From Lactobacillus sp. HBUAS51381 (lineage in GTDB: Bacteria; Bacillota; Bacilli; Lactobacillales; Lactobacillaceae): 64,000 nucleotides of DNA. The notes under the pieces are model-generated. The model was not told where the DNA came from, made no database searches, and was given only the letters and a program-made list of their open reading frames with translations. The position numbers and the translations under genes are program-made. The stretch is from assembly GCF_012641095.1 (NCBI RefSeq), contig NZ_JAAVSC010000009.1:1-64000 (forward strand). Direction: 5' to 3'. Positions 56,993-64,000 of this stretch are shown piece after piece (within the stretch, counting starts at the first letter, position 1; each line of letters opens with the position of its first letter).

Positions 56993-58324
56993 TTAGTCGA
57001 AGAAGTCGCTAAAGAACTTCCGGAACCCGTCAGTTCGCTTTTTCTTTTGTTTTGGTTGTTTGGCCTTCGGCGTCTGAGCAGATTGGTTTGCCGCGTTATT
57101 CGCTGCCTCTTGTGCAGCCTCACGGGACCGAATCTCATCAGTTTCATCGGCTAGTTGGGTGGAGCCCGTCAAAGCACTCTTAATGAGCAAGTCAATCTCA
57201 CTCAATCCCCCAAAGTATTTCACTAAAGCCAAGGCCAGCGTGAACGATGGGTGCCGAAGCCCCATTTGATCGGGCACGTAGACCCGTACGTTCGTCCCAA
57301 ACGCATCCGTCGCCAAGTCAGTGATGCCTGGTAGTGCCGCGACACCACCGGTCAACACAATACCCCCCGGTAATTCTAAGGCTTGGACCTTGTCTAGGTT
57401 TGACCGTAATCGCTGGAAAATCTGATCGAGTCGCGCTTCAATGATTTCAGCTAAGTATTTTTCCGAAATCGGCGTTGGTTGGCTTTGACCAACAACGTCA
57501 ACTGGAAATTCATCTTCGTCGCTTGCCTGCGTTGAGTCAGCGTAACCGTAATCACGCTTTAACTTCTCCGCACTGTCCAAAGACGTGTTCAGGACCACCG
57601 AAATATCCTTGGTGATGAACTGACCACCCTCCTGGTCGACATCAATGTATTTTAACTGATGATCGTGAATCACCGCGGCCGTCGACTGACCCCCGCCGAG
57701 ATCCACCAAAATGGTCCCAAAATCTTGTTCACCATCGTTCATGACCATCATACCTTGAGCCATCGGGTTAATAACTGTTCCGCGCAGGTTAAGACCGGCC
57801 TGTTCCACAGCTTTGCGGGTATTGTGCATGATCGTCTTTGGTCCGGTAAACAGCGTCCCGTGAATCTCGAGGCGCACGCCCACCATGCCGCGGGGATCTT
57901 TAATCCCGTCAAAACCATCGACCACAAATTCGTCGGCTAAGATGTCAACGACCTCGCGTTCCGGTGGCAAGCTCTGAATCAAGGCAGCATTGGCCACCGT
58001 CTGAACGTCACGTCCGGTAATTTCGCGAGACTGATCGTCAATGGCAATCATCCCGCTACATGGTTCAATTTTTAACATATTTGCGGGAATTCCCACAATC
58101 ACATCGTGAATTTCGATGCTGGCCTTCTCTTCGGCTTGTCGAACGGCGCGCTGAATCGCTTCAGCTGCCTTGTCAATATCCACGATTACGCCGCGGCTGA
58201 CACCATTCGAACGTTCGTTTCCCACACCAATAACGTTCATTTGCCCTTTAACATTCTCAGCAACAATGACTTTTATTGAGGTGGTTCCTATATCGAGACC
58301 AACGTACATCCCTGAATTATCCAT
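56993..58324 (-). CDS. ftsA: Cell-division protein FtsA
   Basis: Actin-like membrane anchor of the Z-ring, 443 aa. Phosphate-1 loop YVGLDIGTTSIKV, phosphate-2 VDLGGGQS and adenosine motif VLTGGVAALPG are seen. A Lys-rich linker and C-terminal amphipathic helix (RTDGFRKFFSDFFD) bind membrane. GGAGG at long spacing precedes the ATG. A promoter is present in the 141-base gap before it. Confidence 0.96.
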   Translation of the reverse strand: MDNSGMYVGLDIGTTSIKVIVAENVKGQMNVIGVGNERSNGVSRGVIVDIDKAAEAIQRAVRQAEEKASIEIHDVIVGIPANMLKIEPCSGMIAIDDQSREITGRDVQTVANAALIQSLPPEREVVDILADEFVVDGFDGIKDPRGMVGVRLEIHGTLFTGPKTIMHNTRKAVEQAGLNLRGTVINPMAQGMMVMNDGEQDFGTILVDLGGGQSTAAVIHDHQLKYIDVDQEGGQFITKDISVVLNTSLDSAEKLKRDYGYADSTQASDEDEFPVDVVGQSQPTPISEKYLAEIIEARLDQIFQRLRSNLDKVQALELPGGIVLTGGVAALPGITDLATDAFGTNVRVYVPDQMGLRHPSFTLALALVKYFGGLSEIDLLIKSALTGSTQLADETDEIRSREAAQEAANNAANQSAQTPKAKQPKQKKKRTDGFRKFFSDFFD

Positions 58325-58396
58325 AGAAAAAGGAACCTCCTAAGTTAATCTAATATCAACACTGCATGAATTCGCTTTTTCCCCTAATTATTTTTC

Positions 58397-58425
58397 AGTT
58401 TACCACATTTACTAGGGGTTGAAAA
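58397..58425 (-). promoter_or_regulatory. Candidate ftsAZ promoter
   Basis: Minus-strand TTTTCA (58420-58425), a 17-base spacer and TAAACT (58397-58402). The -35 lies in one arm of the hairpin at 58420-58446. Confidence 0.5.
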
Positions 58426-58446
58426 AGCCTAATTGACGCTTTTTCA
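58420..58446. other. Hairpin between divIB and ftsA
   Basis: TGAAAAAGC/GCTTTTTCA, perfect 9-bp stem with a 9-base loop, 20 bases after the divIB stop. It is AT-rich and lacks a T-run of its own; the U-rich 3' arm could give weak termination. Confidence 0.5.
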
Positions 58447-58465
58447 CCGTTGCAATCAAAATGAA

Positions 58466-59323
58466 TTATTTTGTAAAGGGGTACGAGTACGCCCCAACCT
58501 CCAAATTGACCACACCTTTTTGCTTCATCTTCGCCGCAATCCCGGGGTAATACGCCATTTTATGGGCAAAAGTTGGGATGCTGGCGTAGACTTCGTTCCC
58601 ATCATTCATGAACAGATGAACCCGATTGGGATTGTCTTTATTCGGCGCATCATGAATTTCACTGATATTGCGCTTAATCTCCGAATCCAGCTGTGCATAT
58701 TGCAAAATCATGCGGTGGAGCGTTTTTGCATTTTTAAAGCTGCCGTACACCGGCGTGCCACTCTTAGGTTGCGTGACCGATTGTTCACTAACAATACCAT
58801 TTTCCAAGACCTCATAGTAACGATTCTGCTTCATCACGTAACCCGCAGTTGCGTATTCGGTCACCCGAACCGTGGCCTGATTGGGCCGTTTGAAGTGAAT
58901 GGTCACCTTTTTCAGCCGTGAATTTCGCTGTGGGGCCCGTTGTTCCAAGCGTTGCGTATGCCCCAGTAGCTTAAAGATTGAATCACCCGGCCGTAACTGG
59001 ATGGCCTGCTGAACCCGCTGGGCACTCAGCGCTTGGGTCCCGCGCACCGTTACGGATTGCAGATGACTGAGTGGCGAGATCAGGTAGACCATCGCCGCAA
59101 TGACCACCGCAAAGCTGGTCAATAGGATCGTTAATCGACGGATCAGCTTCCGGTTACGCTGGTGCTTGAGTCGGGGAAGCTTGTCCCCAATTCGTTTGGC
59201 TTGATGAATCCATTTGGGTGCTTTAGCTTGCTTCCGCTGAGCCGCGGCCTTTCGCTGGTAGTTCTCCCAGGGCGTTAACGTTTCTTGTTGCTTCTTGTCG
59301 TTGCGGTTCAACCGAAACTTCAC
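58466..59323 (-). CDS. divIB: Cell-division protein DivIB/FtsQ
   Basis: 285 aa, bitopic division protein. A basic cytoplasmic N-terminus (about 1-63) precedes one transmembrane helix (ILLTSFAVVIAAMVYLIS type), then the POTRA domain (SVTVRGTQALSAQRVQQAI), the beta domain and a short tail. The start is GTG after GGAGG. It follows murG in the wall cluster and stabilises the FtsL/DivIC complex in related species. Confidence 0.92.
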   Translation of the reverse strand: MKFRLNRNDKKQQETLTPWENYQRKAAAQRKQAKAPKWIHQAKRIGDKLPRLKHQRNRKLIRRLTILLTSFAVVIAAMVYLISPLSHLQSVTVRGTQALSAQRVQQAIQLRPGDSIFKLLGHTQRLEQRAPQRNSRLKKVTIHFKRPNQATVRVTEYATAGYVMKQNRYYEVLENGIVSEQSVTQPKSGTPVYGSFKNAKTLHRMILQYAQLDSEIKRNISEIHDAPNKDNPNRVHLFMNDGNEVYASIPTFAHKMAYYPGIAAKMKQKGVVNLEVGAYSYPFTK

Positions 59324-59356
59324 AGCCGCACACCTCCCACTTACTGGATTAGCGCG

Positions 59357-60451
59357 CTAGTCACGCTTGAGTGAAAGAACCACGTCCAAGACCCGGTCCG
59401 CGGCGTCGGGCACTCCCAATTGCTTGGAAGCGGACGCCATATCTTGCCGTAAAGCATCATCGGTCATTAACTGGTCCGCCTTGGTTACCAGCGTCTCTCC
59501 AGTCAGATCGGCTTCCTTGATGATCTCGGCGGCCCCCACGTTGGCTAACGAGCGGGCGTTCTTAGTCTGATGATCGGCCGTCACATAGGGACTCGGAATC
59601 AGGATGGATGGAATTCCATCAGCCGTGATTTCGGCAATGCTTGTGGCCCCGGCACGACCCACAATGGCCGCCACCTTCGGCAATACCTCTGGCATATTGG
59701 GAATGTAGGGTTTCACCACCACGTTGTCGCCAATGGTGGTGCCCTTGAGCTGTTCCATCACGCCATCATAACGTTTCTGCCCGGTGACAAAGACCACCTG
59801 ATAGTCCCGCTGGCTAAAGGCTGGCATTGCCGCCACCGTTGCCGCGTTGATCTTCAATGCGCCTTGTGAGCCCCCAAAGATGAGTAACGTCGGCACATCA
59901 TCCTTCAGATGATACGATTGCCAACTGAAGTCACTGACCACCTCGGCGGCCTCCTGGGCACGTGGATTCCCGGTCTTCACCATTTTGCTAGCGGGGAGTT
60001 GATCCAGCGCCGCATCGAAGACGTAGGCGATCCGGTCAACGTAACGGCTGAGAAACCGGTTAGTCACGCCCACCACACTATTTTGCTCATGGATCATCGT
60101 GGGGACGTGCAACCGACTGGCCGCGTAGACCACGGCCCCAGAGACGTAGCCACCGGTACCGACGACCACGTCAGGCTTGAAGTCTTTAATCATCCGTTTG
60201 GTCTCGTGAACACTCTTCATGAAAAGATAGAGCGTCTTGAAATTATCCAAGGACAAGGACCGTTTAAACCCCTGAATCTTCGTTGATTTAAAGGGAATGC
60301 CCTTAGCTGGTACAATGCTGCTTTCCAATCCCCGCTCGGAACCCACATAGAGCACCTGAGCGTCGGGATCGCGTTTCTTTAAGGCTTTAATAAGGGCCAG
60401 TGCCGGGTAAATATGCCCACCGGTACCGCCACCCGATACGATTAGTCGCAT
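59357..60451 (-). CDS. murG: MurG, lipid II synthase
   Basis: 364 aa, GT28 glycosyltransferase that adds GlcNAc to lipid I on the inner membrane face. It shows [16 protein letters not shown] at 6-21, then [27 protein letters not shown] and the UDP-GlcNAc motif [11 protein letters not shown]. The murD stop and murG ATG abut (TAAATG), with GGAGG inside the end of murD. Confidence 0.97.
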   Translation of the reverse strand: MRLIVSGGGTGGHIYPALALIKALKKRDPDAQVLYVGSERGLESSIVPAKGIPFKSTKIQGFKRSLSLDNFKTLYLFMKSVHETKRMIKDFKPDVVVGTGGYVSGAVVYAASRLHVPTMIHEQNSVVGVTNRFLSRYVDRIAYVFDAALDQLPASKMVKTGNPRAQEAAEVVSDFSWQSYHLKDDVPTLLIFGGSQGALKINAATVAAMPAFSQRDYQVVFVTGQKRYDGVMEQLKGTTIGDNVVVKPYIPNMPEVLPKVAAIVGRAGATSIAEITADGIPSILIPSPYVTADHQTKNARSLANVGAAEIIKEADLTGETLVTKADQLMTDDALRQDMASASKQLGVPDAADRVLDVVLSLKRD

Positions 60452-61831
60452 TTATTTTTCCTCCTGCTTACCCGTCAGCTTCTCCACGGCCTTGATAAAG
60501 CGATCGCCGCGGACCTCAAAGTTCGGATATTGATCCCAACTGGCATTGGCGGGCGACAAGAGAATGATGTCACCTGGATCGCTCAGTTGATAAGCTACCG
60601 GCACACCGGCTTCGGCATTCTCAACCATCTTGATGGTCTGAACGCCCGCCTGCTTAGCGGCGTCCTCCAGTAGCTTGGCTGTCTGACCAAAGAGCACGAT
60701 GGCCTTGACGTGAGCCTTTAACGACGGGACCAGCTTCTCAAAGGTATACCCGCGATCCAAGCCCCCGGCCAGTAAAATGACCGGTGCCTTGAAGCCCTTT
60801 AAGGCCATTTCAGTGGCTTCCATATCGGTCGCCTTGGAATCGTTGTAGTATTGACGACCCTCGGCTTCCAACACGTACTGTGTCCGGTGACGAACGCCAC
60901 CGAAGCTCTTTAAGACGCTGACAATGGCTGCGGTGCTGACACCCTTGATTTTAGCTACCGCAATCGCAGCCAAGGCGTTCTCAACGTTGTGATCACCAGG
61001 CACCTTAATCTCGCTGGCGGCCATAATCTTTTCACCACGGAAATAAAGCTCCCCATCAACTTCATAAGCCCCATCCTGCGACTGATTTAGCCGGGAAAAT
61101 GGCACGACCTTAGCGGCTGATTGTTGACTGAGCTCCCGCCATTCGGGATTATCAAAGTTGACAACAAAGTAATCATCCGCCGTCTGATTGGCGGTAATCT
61201 TCATCTTGGCGGCCACATAGTTGGCCCGTGTCTTGTGATAATCCAAGTGATTCGAGAAGATATTGGTCAAGACCGCAATGTGGGGATGAAAGGTCGTGGT
61301 CCCCACGAGCATGAAGCTAGAGACTTCCAGCACCAACGTGTCGTCAGCCGTCACTTCTTGGGCAACCTTGCTGGCGGGAATCCCAATGTTTCCGGCATAC
61401 ACTGCCCGGCCAGCCGTCCGGTCATGATCCAACATCTTTTGGATCATGGTCGTCGTCGTGGTCTTCCCGTTACTGCCCGTTACCGCCACCAATTCGGCCT
61501 CGGCCACTTCGCTGGTTAGTTCCATCTCAGTAATGATGGGCAACTTTAGGGCTAGTGCCCGCTTCACAACGGGAACATCGTACGGAATTCCGGGATTCTT
61601 CACCATCAAATCGTAACCAGCATCCAGCAGATCCGGCGTCTGTTGGCCCAAGATCACCTTGAACCCGGCCGCTTCCAGCTCCTGAGCATCCTGATTCTTT
61701 TCCAGTGGTTGGACATCGCTAACGGTGACCTCAGCCCCCAAACGCTTTAATAATTTGGCCGCATTGGTTCCGCTCTTGGCCAAACCCAAGACCAAAACCT
61801 TTTTCCCTGCATATGTCGTGATCTGCTTCAT
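60452..61831 (-). CDS. murD: UDP-N-acetylmuramoylalanine-D-glutamate ligase
   Basis: 459 aa, adds D-Glu to UDP-MurNAc-L-Ala. ATP motif VAVTGSNGKTTTTTMIQKML, metal-binding TNIFSNHLDYH and C-terminal NDSKATDMEATEMAL are intact. The N-terminal Rossmann (VLVLGLAKSGTNAAKLL) binds the UDP substrate. GGAGAG precedes the ATG. The 317-base gap before it, with its own promoter, is unusual inside this cluster. Confidence 0.97.
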   Translation of the reverse strand: MKQITTYAGKKVLVLGLAKSGTNAAKLLKRLGAEVTVSDVQPLEKNQDAQELEAAGFKVILGQQTPDLLDAGYDLMVKNPGIPYDVPVVKRALALKLPIITEMELTSEVAEAELVAVTGSNGKTTTTTMIQKMLDHDRTAGRAVYAGNIGIPASKVAQEVTADDTLVLEVSSFMLVGTTTFHPHIAVLTNIFSNHLDYHKTRANYVAAKMKITANQTADDYFVVNFDNPEWRELSQQSAAKVVPFSRLNQSQDGAYEVDGELYFRGEKIMAASEIKVPGDHNVENALAAIAVAKIKGVSTAAIVSVLKSFGGVRHRTQYVLEAEGRQYYNDSKATDMEATEMALKGFKAPVILLAGGLDRGYTFEKLVPSLKAHVKAIVLFGQTAKLLEDAAKQAGVQTIKMVENAEAGVPVAYQLSDPGDIILLSPANASWDQYPNFEVRGDRFIKAVEKLTGKQEEK

Positions 61832-61995
61832 AACACCGTTCGCTCTCCATTCGTTTCATGTTACTGATTTATTTTCACTATCACTTAATTGTCGCATGCC
61901 CGCGGTCGGTCACCCACCCATCACGTCACTCAACCGGTGAGACTATCTCGATTCCAAAAACCGACCATTCGGGCCTTAAATTTGGCACTACCTCT

Positions 61996-62024
61996 AGTTT
62001 ATCAGGTTAGCCGACTTATCTCAC
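61996..62024 (-). promoter_or_regulatory. murD-murG promoter
   Basis: Minus-strand GTGAGA (62019-62024), a 17-base spacer and TAAACT (61996-62001) preceded by TGA (extended -10). Confidence 0.55.
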
Positions 62025-62090
62025 TAAATCTGCCAAAATCTACACGAAATCTTCGATATTCAGCCCGTTCACCCGAAAATTAACGACCCT

Positions 62091-62140
62091 AAAAAAGGAC
62101 TAGCCCCGCCCTAACGAGCAAGCTAGCCCATTAGTCGTCC
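62091..62140 (-). terminator. Terminator of mraY
   Basis: Minus-strand imperfect GC-rich inverted repeat (GACTA/TAGTC outer pairs, CTAGC/GTTAG inner pairs) followed by six T, 9 bases after the mraY stop. Confidence 0.7.
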
Positions 62141-62148
62141 GTCAATTG

Positions 62149-63120
62149 TTACTTAGCAAGAATCGTCCACACACCCGTTAACGCGGTAATTAAACCAATT
62201 CCCCAGAAGGTTAAGTCAATTTTCCATTCGCTCCAACCCTTCATTTCGAAGTGGTGGTGAATCGGACTCATCAGGAAGATTCGTTTACCCGTTAACTTGA
62301 ATGAGGCAACTTGCAACATAACACTCGCCGTCTCAATCACAAAGATCAACCCAATCCACAGCAACGATAGTTCATGATGCAACAGGATGGAAACAGCCGC
62401 TAACGCGCCACCTAATGCCAACGAACCGGTGTCACCCATGAAAATCTTAGCGGGCTTGTGATTAAAGATGAGAAAACCGAGCAGACTGCCGACTACGGCA
62501 AAACAAAAGATAGCAATGTTTAATTGATGCTGTTGGTAGGCCACGATGCCGTAGGCCGTAAAGGCGATGCTGGCTAACCCACTGACCAGGCCGTCCAGTC
62601 CATCGGTCAAGTTCACGGCATTCGAGAACCCTACCAACCAAATGATAATGAAGACGGCGTACCAGCCACTCATGTGCCAATCGCCCAGTCCTGGGACGTG
62701 TAGCGCCATCGGCAATTGTTCGTGAGTGTACACCCAAAATAGAATCAACGCCCCGACAATTTGACCAAGGAGCTTCTGCCAAGCCTTTAGCCCTTCATTC
62801 TGACGGTGGAACAGCTTGATACTGTCATCCCACATCCCCAGTGCGCCGTACAACACCAGAATAAATAACAAAATCCAGGTCGTCGACAGGACGTGATGGG
62901 GCGCCAACGCCCAGCTCGTAACCAGAGTCATCACCACAATCGCGATAATGTAGAGCAAGCCCCCCATCGTCGGTGTTCCAGACTTCTTCTCGTGCCACGT
63001 TGGTCCCTCTTCACGAATCATCTGGCCTTCATGGCGCGCTCTAAAGTAGCGAATTAATGATGGCATAAAAGCCACGGTAATTATAAAACCACCCAGTAAG
63101 GGTAAACCAACATTCATCAT
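62149..63120 (-). CDS. mraY: Phospho-MurNAc-pentapeptide transferase MraY
   Basis: About 323 aa, ten-span membrane enzyme that makes lipid I. The motifs [25 protein letters not shown] (catalytic Asp region), [12 protein letters not shown] and [17 protein letters not shown] are all present. The start is uncertain: ATG at 63120 is proposed. A TTG at 63132 is open, but the GAGG is too close to it. It lies 21 bases after the penicillin-binding protein gene. Confidence 0.95.
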   Translation of the reverse strand: MMNVGLPLLGGFIITVAFMPSLIRYFRARHEGQMIREEGPTWHEKKSGTPTMGGLLYIIAIVVMTLVTSWALAPHHVLSTTWILLFILVLYGALGMWDDSIKLFHRQNEGLKAWQKLLGQIVGALILFWVYTHEQLPMALHVPGLGDWHMSGWYAVFIIIWLVGFSNAVNLTDGLDGLVSGLASIAFTAYGIVAYQQHQLNIAIFCFAVVGSLLGFLIFNHKPAKIFMGDTGSLALGGALAAVSILLHHELSLLWIGLIFVIETASVMLQVASFKLTGKRIFLMSPIHHHFEMKGWSEWKIDLTFWGIGLITALTGVWTILAK

Positions 63121-63141
63121 TCTCTTTCTCAATCCTCGTTC

Positions 63142-64000
63142 TTATTTATTTTGTTTCAGTGTGACCGTTAACGTTGCGCCCGAGCCAACGGTGGTGCCGG
63201 CCTTGACGCTTTGCTTCGTCACGTAGCCATCACCCACGACCGCCAACTTAAGGTCCTCAATCTGAGCTAATTTTACCACATCACCCTTCGACCAGCCGGT
63301 TAAACTTGGCAGGGCAACCGTGCCCCCCGTACTCAAGAAGACTCGTTGATTCTGATACAGGGTGGTGCCGGCAGAAACGGATTGTTTGGTGACCTTCTGG
63401 CCGCTCCCCAACGTTGTGACGGTGGCACCGGCCTTACTCAACGCCGCAGACGCCGCAGTCAGCGACTTCCCGGTGACATCCGGCATCTTCGCCATCTTGG
63501 TCGTCTTGGCCTCGGTGTCCTCCTGAAGGGCCCGGGCCATGACCGGCTTCATGATCGAAGCCAGTAACTGCGTGGCGGTCTTACTGCCGAGGTGCGGCTG
63601 CTTCATGGTAATGTACATGACGTACTTCGGATTGCTAGCGGGTACCATGGCGGCCACGGAATAGAGGTAGTTGTCATCGCCCGACAGGTACCCCTTTCCG
63701 TTACTGACCTGAGCCGTCCCGGTCTTAACCGCAACGCGCTCACCACTCATCTTATAGTCACTCCCAATACCATAACTCTTATAGACGACATCTTCCATAT
63801 GTTTCCGGACGGATTTCGCCGTGGCTGCTGAAATGGGATTACCCATGACTTTTGGTGAATACTGTTTGACCGTCTTATTGGTGTTTGGATCGGTAACCTT
63901 ACTAATGACGTAGGGCTTCATCATTTTACCATTGTTGCTGACGGCCGTCAGGGCTTGGAGCATCTGGAAAACGGTGACCTGAATCCCTTGTCCAAACGCC
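63142..64000 (-). CDS. pbp2x: Class B penicillin-binding protein, PASTA type (partial)
   Basis: The C-terminal part (about 285 residues) of a septal transpeptidase; the gene continues past base 64000. The frame runs from AFGQGIQVTVFQMLQALTAV. It contains the KTG motif (VAVKTGTAQVSNGKGY) of the transpeptidase domain. Two PASTA domains end the protein (PDVTGKSLTAASAALSKAGA and PSLTGWSKGDVVKLAQIEDL). The SXXK and SXN motifs lie outside. Its place before mraY fits PBP2x/FtsI of the division cluster. Confidence 0.93.
   Translation of the reverse strand, partial: AFGQGIQVTVFQMLQALTAVSNNGKMMKPYVISKVTDPNTNKTVKQYSPKVMGNPISAATAKSVRKHMEDVVYKSYGIGSDYKMSGERVAVKTGTAQVSNGKGYLSGDDNYLYSVAAMVPASNPKYVMYITMKQPHLGSKTATQLLASIMKPVMARALQEDTEAKTTKMAKMPDVTGKSLTAASAALSKAGATVTTLGSGQKVTKQSVSAGTTLYQNQRVFLSTGGTVALPSLTGWSKGDVVKLAQIEDLKLAVVGDGYVTKQSVKAGTTVGSGATLTVTLKQNK

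Larger units (their letters stand above)
61832..62148. other. 317-base gap between mraY and murD
   Basis: In minus-strand order it holds the mraY terminator, the murD promoter and a leader of about 160 nt. That leader contains an inverted repeat GGTCGGT/ACCGACC (about 61901-61907 with 61962-61968 by eye). No ORF with a ribosome binding site was found. Confidence 0.55.

Overview
This window reads as a chromosomal segment of a lactic acid bacterium of the family Lactobacillaceae. The GC content is fairly high for that family, so a Levilactobacillus- or Lactiplantibacillus-like genus is plausible; this genus guess is inference. Supporting signs are AGGAGG-type ribosome binding sites, several GTG/TTG starts, sigma-A-like promoters with 16-17 nt spacers and many extended -10 elements, two RNase J paralogues, an ileS T-box, DUF1831, UPF0223, YlbG and RpoY proteins, and CcpA-type cre boxes. 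Most genes lie on the minus strand, so operons run from high to low coordinates. I see no rRNA, tRNA, CRISPR array, prophage or transposase gene.

Layout. 1-2.2 kb: the 5' end of a group II intron (minus strand, leaving the window at base 1) directly follows the terminator of rnjB. 2.2-3.1 kb: rpsO with a structured leader, divergent from rpsT. 3.1-11.4 kb: a competence and housekeeping block transcribed ftsW-ylbG-rsmD-coaD-PDZ/Lon-like protease-comEA-comEB-comEC-holA. 11.5-20.8 kb: typA, an inositol-monophosphatase-type gene, UPF0223, a lactate-dehydrogenase-like protein that has lost the catalytic residues, and the pyruvate dehydrogenase operon pdhABCD. 20.9-25.4 kb: the main plus-strand genes def, rpoY-rnjA and a diacylglycerol-kinase-family gene. 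25.5-30 kb: envelope genes, including a secreted LysM/NlpC-P60 hydrolase with a very long Ser/Thr linker, a DUF1002 protein and a cytosolic NlpC/P60 peptidase. 30-40 kb: sugar and peptide metabolism, with tkt, rbsK and rbsR with a perfect operator palindrome, an aldo/keto reductase, murQ under a perfect cre box, a peptide-binding lipoprotein, and a prs paralogue with an altered ribose-phosphate loop.

40-49.8 kb: recD2, a TPR protein, a phosphoglycerate-mutase-family gene, then mnmA, DUF1831, a cysteine desulfurase, mtnN, nudF and a cold-shock-like gene. The desulfurase can supply sulfur to MnmA. A 756-base non-coding gap at 44.2-44.9 kb is full of perfect hairpins and has its own candidate promoter and terminator. 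49.9-53.4 kb: ileS behind an isoleucine T-box, with a second large hairpin element between the T-box and the gene. 53.4-64 kb: the cell-division and wall cluster, transcribed pbp2x-mraY-(terminator, promoter)-murD-murG-divIB-(promoter)-ftsA-ftsZ-sepF-yggT-ylmH-divIVA.

Most of the window is ordinary core genome. The parts most worth a second look are non-coding (44.3-44.8 kb, 52.87-53.01 kb, 34.77-34.97 kb and the intron insertion) and two apparently degenerated or repurposed enzymes (LDH-like at 14.6 kb and Prs-like at 39.1 kb).
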